Assembly (NCBI GenBank): GCA_014361015.1
Contig: JACIWJ010000009.1
Location: forward strand, 1 to 43,107
DNA length: 43,107 bases
Source of the DNA: Candidatus Bipolaricaulota bacterium
GTDB taxonomy: Bacteria; Bipolaricaulota; Bipolaricaulia; Bipolaricaulales; Bipolaricaulaceae
Reading direction: 5' to 3'
Shown here: positions 32,491 to 41,837 of the stretch, one piece after another
How the letters are laid out: the number at the start of each line of letters is the position of its first letter
Position numbering within the stretch: the first letter of the stretch is position 1
Translations under genes and position numbers: made by a program
Notes under the pieces: generated by a model
Database searches by the model: none
What the model was told of the DNA's origin: nothing
The model's input: the letters and a program-made list of their open reading frames with translations, nothing else

Positions 32491-33296
32491 GGGACACGCA
32501 CCGAGCCCAGGGAATCCTTCACCGACCCCGGCCCATGGTCATCGGATCCGCCGGAGGGCAGGAGTCCCAGCTCGACGACGAGAGCCTCGATCTCGCGGGG
32601 GTCCGTGTGGAGGGGTTGGCGCGAGCTTGCGTAGGGATAGTAGACCTCAACCGCGGCCAGACCTTCCCCCGCTAGCTTGCGCAGGGTCACCTCCCAGTCC
32701 GGGAAGGAGAGGAAGCATGGATGAGCGAGCGACGCCACCCCTCCCGCGGATCGGATTGCGGCGATGACCTGGCGGCTGGCGGGGCGGGGGAGAGGCACGT
32801 AGCACGGCGCTCCGCGGGCCAAGTACCGCTGGAACGCGTCCTCGTAGTCGCGGGCGAAGCCGCGGCGGACGAGAACGGCAGCCAGGTGGGGACGGCCAAC
32901 CGACCCGGCAACGCCGGCCACCACCTCGGAGAACGCGATCGGCTCCCCCAGCACCTCCTGGCAGCGCCTGACCATCGCCTCCATCCGCTGCTGGCGTGCC
33001 TCAGCCATCCACCGAAACAGCTCCCCGAGAGCAGGATGGCGCGGGGCGAGGAAGTAGCCCAGGATCTCCCCCCGCTCTCCTCCGATGTCGGCTTTGAGCT
33101 CAACCCCGCAGATCACCTCCATCCCCTCGATCTCGGCCACCGGGGAGAGAAGGTCCGGGCTGATCGTGTCGTGGTCGGTGATCGCGATCGCCGCGAGCCC
33201 CGCTTCCTGCGCCCGTCGCACCGTCCCCACCACGTCGAGGGTCCCGTCTGACCACCGCGTATGGAGGTGAAGGTCAGCCCAGCGATCGGCCGGCAT
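32439..33296 (-). CDS. PHP-domain phosphoesterase (YciV/RNase AM-like)
   Basis: 285 aa, cytoplasmic. PHP metal motifs: DLHLHTRWSDG (N-terminal His pair), AITDHDT, GVELKAD, SLAHPCF and GGSDDHGPG. Architecture matches the TrpH/YciV group. Its E. coli member RNase AM trims 5' ends of RNA, and other members act on 3',5'-bisphosphate nucleotides. The start ATG lies within the end of nusB (23-nt overlap), so it is the last gene of the efp-asp23-asp23-amaP-nusB operon. A role in RNA processing would suit nusB next door but is not proven. Confidence 0.93.
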   Translation of the reverse strand: MPADRWADLHLHTRWSDGTLDVVGTVRRAQEAGLAAIAITDHDTISPDLLSPVAEIEGMEVICGVELKADIGGERGEILGYFLAPRHPALGELFRWMAEARQQRMEAMVRRCQEVLGEPIAFSEVVAGVAGSVGRPHLAAVLVRRGFARDYEDAFQRYLARGAPCYVPLPRPASRQVIAAIRSAGGVASLAHPCFLSFPDWEVTLRKLAGEGLAAVEVYYPYASSRQPLHTDPREIEALVVELGLLPSGGSDDHGPGSVKDSLGSVRVPYWPVVEELRALSSVVR

Positions 33297-33672
33297 CGCG
33301 TTCTTTCCATACCCGGTCGAGGATTCCGTTGATCACAGCCGGGGCGTGCTCCGTCCCGTACGCCTTGGCCAACTCCACGGCCTCGTTGATGACCGCTTCA
33401 GGAGGAGTCGCGGTGTAGAGGAGCTCGTACAGGGCAAGCCGCAGGATGTTGCGGTCGACCACCGGGAGCCGATCCAACCCCCACCCCAACGCCCGGCGGT
33501 CGATGATCCGGTCGATCTCCACCTTGTGCTCGTCTACCCCGGCGATGAGGAGGCGCGCGAACGCCCGTTCCTCCTCGTCCAGCACCTCATCGAGGGGATC
33601 ATCGGGCAGCGCCGGGAGGTACTCGTGACGGTACAGGGAGCGCAGAGCCTCCTCGCGAGCCCGCCGCCGCAC
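33274..33672 (-). CDS. nusB: Transcription antitermination protein NusB
   Basis: 132 aa from GTG 33672, one base after the amaP stop. All-helical NusB pattern: VRRRAREEALRSLYRHEY, then EEERAFARLLIAGVDEHKVEIDRII, then WGLDRLPVVDRNILRLALYELL, PPEAVINEAVELAKAYG and the terminal ILDRVW. With NusE (S10) it binds boxA in rRNA leaders. No ribosome site is visible; translational coupling to amaP is likely. Longer in-frame ORF upstream overlaps amaP and is rejected as the start. Confidence 0.95.
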   Translation of the reverse strand: MRRRAREEALRSLYRHEYLPALPDDPLDEVLDEEERAFARLLIAGVDEHKVEIDRIIDRRALGWGLDRLPVVDRNILRLALYELLYTATPPEAVINEAVELAKAYGTEHAPAVINGILDRVWKERDAGRSLG

Positions 33673-33673
33673 G

Positions 33674-34195
33674 CTAGGGGCGGCTGGGCCGCGCCGCACC
33701 CAGCACGGCGATCTGCACTTCGGGGACGTCGAGTCCGGTCTTTCCCGAGATCTCCTGAGCGAGCAAGCTCTGGAGGCGGTCGGCGAGGGCTGGGATCTCC
33801 TCTCCGAGTGGCAGGTGGAGCGATACGTGGAGGGCGAGTCCCTCCTCCTTCGGCCGAACGCGGACCCGGAATCGGTGAAGGCCAAGCTCTTCCCGGAGGA
33901 GGACCCCCGCCATCTCCCGCACCGTCTGCGGGGTGATGAGGATCATCCCTTTGGGCCCCGGCTTCTGCAGGGCGCGCCGCACCACGAGGCGGCCGCGGGA
34001 GAGCCGCGCGAACACGGCTGCTGCCCAGACGAGGGCAACGGCCCAGATTCCGAGGAGGATACGCAGCACGATTGCCGGAACCGACGCGATGCCCGGGATC
34101 GCGACCTCCGGTTGGCCCCACCCCAACCCCGCGACCATCGCCGCCGCCGCGAGGAGGAGGAAGAAGGCGCCGACCGCGAACAGGTAGCCGCTCAC
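33674..34195 (-). CDS. amaP: AmaP-like alkaline shock membrane anchor protein
   Basis: 173 aa; GTG 34195 overlaps the TGA of the preceding Asp23 gene (GTGA). Two N-terminal membrane helices (about 4-24 and 38-62) are followed by an Asp23-like soluble domain (KGMILITPQTVREMAGVLLREE, VRVRPKEEGLALHVSLHLP). This is the layout of AmaP, which in Firmicutes holds Asp23 at the membrane. Two Asp23 genes lie directly upstream, supporting the call. Symbol by homology of architecture. Confidence 0.75.
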   Translation of the reverse strand: MSGYLFAVGAFFLLLAAAAMVAGLGWGQPEVAIPGIASVPAIVLRILLGIWAVALVWAAAVFARLSRGRLVVRRALQKPGPKGMILITPQTVREMAGVLLREELGLHRFRVRVRPKEEGLALHVSLHLPLGEEIPALADRLQSLLAQEISGKTGLDVPEVQIAVLGAARPSRP

Positions 34196-34569
34196 GGCTG
34201 CTTCTCCCGTTGGCGTCCTTCCTCCGGGAACACCACCCGCACCACCTCCACGTTCACCTCGTCCACGGAAAGGGCGGTCATCTTCTCCACCGCGGCCTTG
34301 ATCTTCGCCTGGAGCTTCTGCGCCACCTCCTGGACGGCGTGCCCATACACCACACCCACTTTGAGGCCCAGCTTCACTCGGTCCTCGGATAGCTCGACTT
34401 CCACCAACCGCCGCACCGCCTCCCCGCGGGGCATCGTCCCCCCCTTGGGGGGGGCGACCCCGGCCACTTCGGTCGCGGCGAGGCCAGCGATCGTGGCAAT
34501 GACATCCCGGGAGATGGAGATCTTGCCATCCTCCGGGGTCGCTCCGATCAATTCCTCATCCTTCGGCAT
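34192..34569 (-). CDS. Asp23/Gls24 family envelope stress protein (second copy)
   Basis: 125 aa; ATG 34569, 14-nt overlap with the preceding Asp23 gene. Core Asp23 pattern: GKISISRDVIATIAGLAATEV, VAPPKGG, VKLGLKVGVVYGHAVQEVAQKLQAKIKAAVEKMT, VDEVNVEVVRVVF. In Firmicutes Asp23 forms a membrane-near network bound by AmaP. It differs from the first copy in sequence, so the pair may form a hetero-complex. Confidence 0.9.
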   Translation of the reverse strand: MPKDEELIGATPEDGKISISRDVIATIAGLAATEVAGVAPPKGGTMPRGEAVRRLVEVELSEDRVKLGLKVGVVYGHAVQEVAQKLQAKIKAAVEKMTALSVDEVNVEVVRVVFPEEGRQREKQP

Positions 34570-34948
34570 CTTCTCCCCTCTCGTCGAGCATCAGAACCTC
34601 TTCGGGGGGGATCACGTGGCGAACGTCCACGTCCACCCGCCCCACCGTGGCCCCCACCACCCCTTCCAGCTCCTCCCGCACCCGCCGTTGGACGGCGCGT
34701 GCGACGCTGTGCACCGAATACCCGAGCACGACCGCGATGCGCAGCTCGACGTCGACCATGTCACCGCGGATCGTTATCTGCACCGCATCTTCTCCTCCGG
34801 AAAGGATGCCGATGATCCCCCCTCCCCCTCGGAGCGGCCGCACCCCCTCCACCCCCTCCATGGCCCGGGCCGCGATGGAGGTCAGCACCTCCTGGCGCAC
34901 CGTCACAAGACCGAGGGGCTGAAGGGTCTCCCACCGTTGCTCCGCCAT
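34556..34948 (-). CDS. Asp23/Gls24 family protein (first copy)
   Basis: 130 aa; ATG 34948, directly abutting the efp stop (34949). Asp23 pattern: LGLVTVRQEVLTSIAARAMEGVEGV, VDVELRIAVVLGYSVHSVARAVQRRVREELEGVVG, VDVDVRHVI. It resembles the YqhY/YloU-type copy found next to nusB in many monoderm bacteria. Part of the efp-nusB operon. Confidence 0.9.
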   Translation of the reverse strand: MAEQRWETLQPLGLVTVRQEVLTSIAARAMEGVEGVRPLRGGGGIIGILSGGEDAVQITIRGDMVDVELRIAVVLGYSVHSVARAVQRRVREELEGVVGATVGRVDVDVRHVIPPEEVLMLDERGEDAEG

Positions 34949-35512
34949 CTAGCTCACCCGCTCCACATAGGCGCCTGTGCGCGTATCCACGCGGATCACC
35001 TCTCCCGTCGTCACGAACAGGGGAACCTTCACCACGAGCCCTGTCTCGAGCGTCGCCGGCTTCTCCCCACCCGTGGCGGTGTCCCCGCGAATCCCGGGGG
35101 GGGTCGCCACCACCCGCAAGTCCACGAAGTTCGGGGGGATGACCTTGACCATCCGATCCTGGTAGAAAAGGCCTGTGAAATCGAGGCCCTCGACGAGGTA
35201 GCCCCGCAGCGGTTCCACCTGTTCTGCGGTGAGTTCGTGCTGCTCGAACGTTTCCTTGTCCATGAACGTGTACTTCCCGCCCGCCTGGTAGAGGTACTGC
35301 AGGACCCGCGTCTCCAGGTAGGCCGTCTCGAGGTTGTCCGAATCCTTGAGCGTCTTGGAGATGACGCGGCCGGTGCGAAGGTCCTTCATCTTCGCCCGCA
35401 CGAACGCCCCCCCCCGCCCGAGCTTGACGTGCTCGAACTCCGTCACCTCGTAGAGGTCGCTATCGAAGACGAGGGTCATCCCTCGTGAGATCTCGCCGAT
35501 GGAAATGCCCAT
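34949..35512 (-). CDS. efp: Translation elongation factor P
   Basis: 187 aa, three OB/KOW domains, full length. Starts GISIGEISRGMTLVFDSDLYEV, with GGAGG 6 nt upstream. EF-P relieves ribosome stalling at proline runs. The tip loop reads HVKLGRGGAFV: arginine (R33) stands where E. coli has the modified K34, and the Pro of the common KPGKGGAF is Leu. Arg at this site is known from EF-Ps that are rhamnosylated by EarP, but no earP is seen here. It heads the efp-asp23-asp23-amaP-nusB-PHP operon. Confidence 0.96.
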   Translation of the reverse strand: MGISIGEISRGMTLVFDSDLYEVTEFEHVKLGRGGAFVRAKMKDLRTGRVISKTLKDSDNLETAYLETRVLQYLYQAGGKYTFMDKETFEQHELTAEQVEPLRGYLVEGLDFTGLFYQDRMVKVIPPNFVDLRVVATPPGIRGDTATGGEKPATLETGLVVKVPLFVTTGEVIRVDTRTGAYVERVS

Positions 35513-35535
35513 TCAACGCCTCCTCAGACCCACCT

Positions 35536-35564
35536 TTTATACCACTCTCTTCCCGAGAGCACAA
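35536..35564 (-). promoter_or_regulatory. efp operon promoter
   Basis: Minus strand TTGTGC (35564-35559), 17 bp, TATAAA (35541-35536). The spacer contains CTCTC-GGGAA-GAGAG, a 5-bp inverted repeat that could be a regulator site. The predicted leader is about 17 nt, with GGAGG in it. Confidence 0.65.
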
Positions 35565-35715
35565 CCGGGCTCCTCGGAGGAAGAAGGTCCAGGCGGCGGG
35601 GGGACGTGGGGCCGCCCCGGAGCGGGTCCGCATCGGCGTGGGTGCCGTCGAGGTGTCGGTTCGCGGCGAAATGTTCAACCGCGAGGTTGGCCCAAGGGGA
35701 AAGGAGGGCGTCGGT
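35565..35715. other. Gap between efp promoter and DUF2227-like gene
   Basis: About 150 bp, GC-rich, no convincing gene, RNA or terminator. The open reading frames here are shadows with no ribosome site. Confidence 0.5.
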
Positions 35716-36174
35716 TCAGCGGAGGAGGCGCTTCCCGAGGGTCACCGCGCGGTCCAGAACCACGTGCAGGAGTTGAGGCAGGTAGAGCCCTCCCAGGACG
35801 GGGAGGACCGCTCCCCAACGCGGGACGGAGGGGAACGGGGCACCCACCATGAAGTGGAGGATCGCCCACCCCAGCCCCCCCAAGCAAGCGAGGTAGAGGA
35901 GGCGGGTCAGCGGGCCGAGGAAGGGAGAGTGGGAGACCCCGCGGTGGCGGAACAGGGCCGCATAGGGGCGCCACAGGACCCGCGCCCCCCGCCAGTGGCG
36001 GGCGGCGTCGCTTGCTGCGAGGTCAAGATCCGGAGATAGAAACAGACTGCCCGCGACGTAGCCTCCCGCGAACAGGAGGAGGGAGGATCGGCCCGCGCCG
36101 AGCCCTGTCCCGAGGGCGATCCATCCCGGAAGCGTCCCCAACTCGACCGCGAGGTGTACCTTCCCTCGAGGCAT
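35716..36174 (-). CDS. DUF2227/YdjM-like putative metal-binding membrane protein
   Basis: 152 aa from ATG 36174. N-terminal MPRGKVHLAVELG with a conserved His, two or three hydrophobic segments (LLLFAGGYVAGSLFL; LYLACLGGLGWAILHFMV), SPDLDLAASDAARHW, and the block FRHRGVSHSPFLGPLTRLLY. The His/Asp-rich motifs at helix ends are those of the DUF2227 and YdjM (LexA-regulated hydrolase-like) membrane protein families; activity is unknown. A weak GAGGG lies about 13 nt before the start. It is divergent from groES, sharing a 120-bp promoter region, and does not obviously belong to the heat-shock unit. Confidence 0.75.
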   Translation of the reverse strand: MPRGKVHLAVELGTLPGWIALGTGLGAGRSSLLLFAGGYVAGSLFLSPDLDLAASDAARHWRGARVLWRPYAALFRHRGVSHSPFLGPLTRLLYLACLGGLGWAILHFMVGAPFPSVPRWGAVLPVLGGLYLPQLLHVVLDRAVTLGKRLLR

Positions 36175-36211
36175 GCCGCACTGTACCCTCGTTCTCCGCC
36201 GGCCAGCAACC

Positions 36212-36239
36212 TTGACTCGGCCCAACGGGCCGGTACAAT
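36212..36239 (+). promoter_or_regulatory. groESL promoter
   Basis: TTGACT (36212-36217), 16 bp, TACAAT (36234-36239): near-consensus sigma-70 promoter. It starts transcription within or just before the CIRCE element. Confidence 0.8.
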
Positions 36240-36248
36240 CCCCCGTGG

Positions 36249-36275
36249 TTAGCAGCCATAACCTCGGAGTGCTAA
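36249..36275. promoter_or_regulatory. CIRCE element (HrcA operator)
   Basis: TTAGCAGCC (36249-36257), 9-bp spacer, GAGTGCTAA (36267-36275). The right arm is identical to the CIRCE consensus, while the left arm departs at two positions near the spacer. Position just after the -10 box and before groES is the classical one, so HrcA repression relieved on heat shock is expected. hrcA itself is not in the window. Confidence 0.9.
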
Positions 36276-36296
36276 ACCCTTACCAAGGAGGTGCCG

Positions 36297-36569
36297 ATGA
36301 AGGTAAAACCTTTGGGCAACCGGATCCTCGTCAAGAAGATTGAGGAGGAGGAGCGCCGAACGGCGGGAGGGATCGTCCTTCCCGAGTCGGTGAAGGATGA
36401 GAAGGCGGTCAAGGGCGAAGTGGTCGCCCTCGGCACGGCCGAGAAGTTCGAGATGAAGGTTGGAGATACGGTCCTGATCTCCGCGTATTCGGGGACCGAG
36501 ATCCGCATCGGCGAGGAGAAGCACTTGCTCGTCAAGACCACGGATGTCCTCGCGATCGTGGAAGGGTAG
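36297..36569 (+). CDS. groES: Co-chaperonin GroES
   Basis: 90 aa from ATG 36297; AAGGAGGTG ends 3 nt before it. Forms the heptameric lid of the GroEL chamber. Typical blocks: [28 protein letters not shown] with the mobile loop, [21 protein letters not shown], and [24 protein letters not shown]. Under CIRCE control and co-transcribed with groEL, 9 bp downstream. Confidence 0.97.
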   Translation: MKVKPLGNRILVKKIEEEERRTAGGIVLPESVKDEKAVKGEVVALGTAEKFEMKVGDTVLISAYSGTEIRIGEEKHLLVKTTDVLAIVEG

Positions 36570-38198
<1,629 letters not shown>

Positions 38199-38218
38199 GG
38201 CGACGTCCGATCGATGGT

Positions 38219-38251
38219 GAGCCCCGGCCTCCCGGCCGGGGCTCTTCTGTT
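38219..38251 (+). terminator. Intrinsic terminator of groESL
   Basis: 11-bp stem GAGCCCCGGCC / GGCCGGGGCTC (38219-38229, 38234-38244), loop TCCC, followed by TTCTGTT. A classic Rho-independent form, 20 bp after the groEL stop. Confidence 0.85.
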
Positions 38252-38258
38252 GGGAGCC

Positions 38259-38287
38259 TTGCGCTCGTCATCACCCCCCCCGATAAT
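38259..38287 (+). promoter_or_regulatory. topA promoter
   Basis: TTGCGC (38259-38264), 17 bp including a C-run, GATAAT (38282-38287). The start point would be about 7-8 nt before the topA ATG, and no ribosome site is present, so the leader is very short. Confidence 0.6.
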
Positions 38288-38301
38288 GCGCGCCTGAAAC
38301 C

Positions 38302-40572
38302 ATGCCCAAGCGCGTCGTGATCGTCGAGTCGCCGACCAAGGCCCGTACCCTCGCTTCCTACCTCGGCCAGGGGTTCGTCGTCCTCTCCTCGAAGGGACAC
38401 GTCCGGGATCTCCCCGAGAAGGAGCTCGGCGTGGAACTGGACAACGACTTCACCCCGAAGTGGGTGGTGCGGGACCGCAAGCTCCTTTCCGAGCTCCGCA
38501 AGAAGACCGCCGACGCGCCCCGGGTCTACCTCGCCACCGACCCGGACCGGGAGGGGGAGGCGATTGCTTACGACCTGATGGAGCTTCTCGGCGACGGGGG
38601 CCGGTACGCGCGGGTTCTGCTGCACGAGATCACTCCCCAGGCGGTGCAGGAGGCGCTGGACCACCCGGGTCAGATCGACCTCGCCAAGGTCGAGGCCCAG
38701 CGGGCGCGCCGCATCCTCGACCGCCTTGTTGGGTACCAGATCAGTCCGCTCTTGTCGCGGGTGCTGGCGGGGCGGCGGTTCGAGGGCCTGTCCGCGGGCC
38801 GCGTGCAGTCCGTCGCCCTGCGGTTCATCTGCGATCGGGAGCTGGAGATCCAGCGCTTCGTCCCCGAGCCGTACTGGGAGGTAGCGGCCCTCTTTCCTGG
38901 GCAGCCACCGTTCACGGCGCGCCTCGACGGCCGACTCACCTCACAGGACGAGGTGAAGGCCCTGACACGGGATCTCGCCCGAGCGCGGTTCACGGTGGAC
39001 GCGGTGGAGGAGGAGGAGGTCGCCCGCCGGCCGTCCGCGCCGTTCATCACCTCCACCCTCCAGCAGGCGGCGTCGAGCGAGCTCGGGTTCTCCCCCAAAC
39101 GCACGATGCAGATCGCCCAAAGCCTGTACGAGGGGGTGAAGATCGGCGGGGAGATGGTGGGGCTCATCACCTACATGCGTACCGACTCCGTTCGCGTGGC
39201 CGACTCCGCGATCGCCTCGACGCGAGCGTTTGTCAAGAAGGCGTTCGGGGCCAAGGCCCTCTCCCCCAAGCCCCGGCACTTCCGAAACAAGCGCCGGGCT
39301 CAGGATGCCCACGAGGCGATCCGCCCCACCCAGGTCGCGCGGACGCCGGAGGAGGTAGCTCCCTATCTTGCTCCGGAGCAAAGAAAGCTCTACGACCTCA
39401 TCTGGCGGCGGTTCGTCGCCACCCAAATGGCGGATGGGATCTGGCTCCGGCACAAGGTCACGATCCGCGCGGGGGACCACGTCTTCCGCGCCTCCTCATC
39501 GCGGATGGTGTCCCCCGGGTTCACCGCCGTGCTCCCTGTGGGCCGGCTCGAGGATGAGGGAACCCCCCTTCCGGAAGACCTCCTTCCCGATCAGGAGCTC
39601 CCGCGGCCGGAGATCCAGGTCGAGGAGCGCCAGACCGAGCCTCCGAAGCGGTTCACCGAGGCGGGGATCATCCGCAAGCTCGAACAGGAGGGGATCGGGC
39701 GCCCCAGCACCTACGCCCAGATCGTGTCCGTGATCCAGGACCGCGGGTACGTCGTGCGGGAGGGAGGCTCGCTTCGGCCCACCCTCCTCGGGCACCTCGT
39801 GACCGATCTCCTGCGCCTGTACTTCCCGGAGACGGTGGAGGAGACGTTCACCGCCCGGATGGAGGCCGATCTCGATCGGATCCAGGAAGGCGATCTCGGG
39901 CGGGGCGAGCTTCTGCGCTCGTTCTACCGCTGGTTTGGTCCCAAGCTGCGCACGGTGGAGGCGGCGCTGTCCCAGGGCGGAAAGCCTTTCCAGGCCTTGA
40001 GCGACGTCGCCTGTCCGTCGTGCGGGACGCCGATGGAGGTACGTGTCTGGAAGGGAAGTCTCTACCTCGGATGCTCTCGGTACCCCGAGTGTCGGACCAC
40101 GAAGAGCATCCCTCCCGACGTCGCGTTCCGCTACACGCCGGGCCGCGTCGAGCTCGGGGCGGGCCTGGCCGCGGTCGAGTCGGCCCCCCCGCGCGCCTGT
40201 CCACAGTGCACGACCCCGATGGTCGTCCGGCACGGCCGCTACGGGCGGTACCTCTCCTGCCCAAGCTGCAGGGCCACGTCCCCTGTGTCCACCGACATCC
40301 TCTGCCCCCAGTGTAAGGAAGGGGAGCTCGTGGAGCGGTTCGGAAAGCGCTACGGAACGTTCTACTCCTGCTCCCGGTACCCAGACTGCAAGTTCCGCGT
40401 GTCGGGGCGCCCGCGCGAAGCGTGCCCGACATGCGGGGAAGGCGTGGTGTACGACGATCCCCGCCGCGGCCCGCGCTGCTCAAACCCCGATTGCCCAACG
40501 CAGGCAGCAGAAAGCCCCGCTCCGGTCGCGCCGCGACCGAAACGGGGCCCGGCGAAGAAGCGCAAGGGCTAG
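38302..40572 (+). CDS. topA: DNA topoisomerase I (type IA)
   Basis: 756 aa. Relaxes negative supercoils by single-strand passage. TOPRIM domain: VIVESPTKA (E9) and ATDPDREGEAIA (D80, D82, E84). The active-site tyrosine is Y291 in LITYMRTDSVR, with R293. The hinge and strand-binding region is SAGRVQSVALRFI, and GIGRPSTYAQIVSVI is a family block. The C-terminal part (about 565-740) has four zinc-ribbon units: CPSC with CSRYPEC, CPQC with CPSC, CPQC with CSRYPDC, and CPTC with CSNPDC. A basic tail (PKRGPAKKRKG) follows. Length and domains are complete. Converges on the sigma gene with only 13 bp between stops. Confidence 0.97.
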   Translation: MPKRVVIVESPTKARTLASYLGQGFVVLSSKGHVRDLPEKELGVELDNDFTPKWVVRDRKLLSELRKKTADAPRVYLATDPDREGEAIAYDLMELLGDGGRYARVLLHEITPQAVQEALDHPGQIDLAKVEAQRARRILDRLVGYQISPLLSRVLAGRRFEGLSAGRVQSVALRFICDRELEIQRFVPEPYWEVAALFPGQPPFTARLDGRLTSQDEVKALTRDLARARFTVDAVEEEEVARRPSAPFITSTLQQAASSELGFSPKRTMQIAQSLYEGVKIGGEMVGLITYMRTDSVRVADSAIASTRAFVKKAFGAKALSPKPRHFRNKRRAQDAHEAIRPTQVARTPEEVAPYLAPEQRKLYDLIWRRFVATQMADGIWLRHKVTIRAGDHVFRASSSRMVSPGFTAVLPVGRLEDEGTPLPEDLLPDQELPRPEIQVEERQTEPPKRFTEAGIIRKLEQEGIGRPSTYAQIVSVIQDRGYVVREGGSLRPTLLGHLVTDLLRLYFPETVEETFTARMEADLDRIQEGDLGRGELLRSFYRWFGPKLRTVEAALSQGGKPFQALSDVACPSCGTPMEVRVWKGSLYLGCSRYPECRTTKSIPPDVAFRYTPGRVELGAGLAAVESAPPRACPQCTTPMVVRHGRYGRYLSCPSCRATSPVSTDILCPQCKEGELVERFGKRYGTFYSCSRYPDCKFRVSGRPREACPTCGEGVVYDDPRRGPRCSNPDCPTQAAESPAPVAPRPKRGPAKKRKG

Positions 40573-40585
40573 GGTGGCGTTCGGA

Positions 40586-41530
40586 TCAGCCCTCCTCGAG
40601 GATCTGTCGGAACTGTTCGAGCTTCCGCAGGACCGTCGAGTCCCGCAGCTTCTCCAGCCCCTCCTTCTGGATCTGGCGGACCCGCTCCCGCGAAATCCCG
40701 AAGATGTCCCCCACGTCGTCGAGGGTCTTGGGCGGGTTTCCGTCCAGGCCGTAGCGGAGCTCGATCACCCGCCTCTCGCGTGGGGTCAGGCGCTCCTTGA
40801 GGGCTTTCTGCAGCTCCTGCTGGAGGAGCTCCTTGAACGTCTCCCGGGTCGGGGAGACCGCGCCCTCGTCCTCGATGAAGTCCCCGAGCACCGCCCCCTC
40901 GTCCTCGTACCCGATCGGGGTATCGAGGGACGCGGTGTACTGGGACGTTTTCTTCGCCTTCACGATGTTGTCGACCGTGGTCTCCAGCCCCTCGGCCAGC
41001 TCCTCCAGGCTTGGCCCAGTGCCGTGCTCCTTCAGGTGCTCCCGCTCCGCCTGGTGGATCTTGCGGATCAGCTCATTGATGTGCGTCGGGACACGGATCG
41101 TGCGCGAGCGGTTGGTGATCGCGCGCAGGATCGCCTGGCGGATCCACCACGTGGCGTAGGTCGAGAACTTGTAGCCCTTTCGCCAGTCGAACTTCTCGAC
41201 CGCCTTCATCAGGCCGAGGTTCCCCTCCTGGATCAGGTCGAGGAACGGGAGACCGCACCCGCGGTACTTCTTGGCGATCGACACCACCAGCCGCAGGTTG
41301 GCCTCGGCGAGCTTCTCCTTGGCCTCCCTCTCCCCGGCCTCGACGCGCTGGGCGAGGGAGACCTCCTCTTCCTTGGTGAGCAGAGGCACGCGGGAAATCT
41401 CGTCGAAGTAGGTGCGGATCGGGTTCTCCGGGCTACGCCGCGTCTCCCGGTCAGCATCCCACCACACGACCTCCTCCTCGGCCGTGTCCTGCTCCTCGTT
41501 CACTCCACTACCGAACCTCACGACTTCCAT
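40586..41530 (-). CDS. sigA: Housekeeping RNA polymerase sigma factor (sigma-70/SigA)
   Basis: 314 aa from ATG 41530, with AAGGAG 9 nt upstream; a GTG six bases earlier (41536) is too close to that site. Region 1.2 is [22 protein letters not shown]. Region 2 is [29 protein letters not shown], then [21 protein letters not shown] (2.3/2.4). Region 3 is [13 protein letters not shown] and following. Region 4.2 is the [22 protein letters not shown]. There is no region 1.1 and no long non-conserved insert, so it is a compact group 1 (or 2) factor. It probably reads the sigma-70-like promoters noted in this window. dnaG, often upstream in other genomes, is absent here. Confidence 0.95.
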   Translation of the reverse strand: MEVVRFGSGVNEEQDTAEEEVVWWDADRETRRSPENPIRTYFDEISRVPLLTKEEEVSLAQRVEAGEREAKEKLAEANLRLVVSIAKKYRGCGLPFLDLIQEGNLGLMKAVEKFDWRKGYKFSTYATWWIRQAILRAITNRSRTIRVPTHINELIRKIHQAEREHLKEHGTGPSLEELAEGLETTVDNIVKAKKTSQYTASLDTPIGYEDEGAVLGDFIEDEGAVSPTRETFKELLQQELQKALKERLTPRERRVIELRYGLDGNPPKTLDDVGDIFGISRERVRQIQKEGLEKLRDSTVLRKLEQFRQILEEG

Positions 41531-41837
41531 TGCCACTCACTCCTTGGGCCTCCATTGTGCACACGCTGGTCTCTGAAAAGAGAAGGGTCCCAACGATGTC
41601 CTCACATCCCGACCGTACTATAGCACGAATGGGCCTCGTTGTGAAGGGGGGAAGAATAACGTTCCCATAAGGGTTCTGCTCCCTCTTGTCCATCGGAAGC
41701 GGGGCGGCGCGGCCGGGGGGCCCGCGCGTTCGGTGCCGCCGGGGGGAACTCAGGCCGGGCTTTCCCGAGCGAGCTCCGGTGCCCCACGATGGGGCGGCTC
41801 AGGGCATAATCAGCGGAACCAAGGACGGTGAACCGAG
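41531..41837. other. Divergent intergenic region sigA / nfnA
   Basis: 307 bp without a gene. It holds the sigA promoter, a GC-rich potential stem (GCGCGG at 41707-41712 with CCGCGC at 41722-41727) and a CATAAT -10-like box (41805-41810) before nfnA without a matching -35. No tRNA or known RNA was recognised. Confidence 0.6.
41617..41645 (-). promoter_or_regulatory. sigA promoter
   Basis: Minus strand TTCACA (41645-41640), 17 bp, TATAGT (41622-41617): each box has 5 of 6 consensus bases. It gives a leader of about 80 nt before the sigA ATG. Confidence 0.65.

Noticed and set aside
40567-40601. Weak GGGCT...AGCCC pairing between topA and sigA stops as a bidirectional terminator
   Set aside because: Only 5 bp with a long loop; too weak to call.
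41701-41830. Possible small RNA in the GC-rich stretch before nfnA
   Set aside because: Only a 6-bp stem with a 9-base loop and no match I can recall to SRP, 6S, RNase P or tmRNA cores; -10 box lacks a -35.
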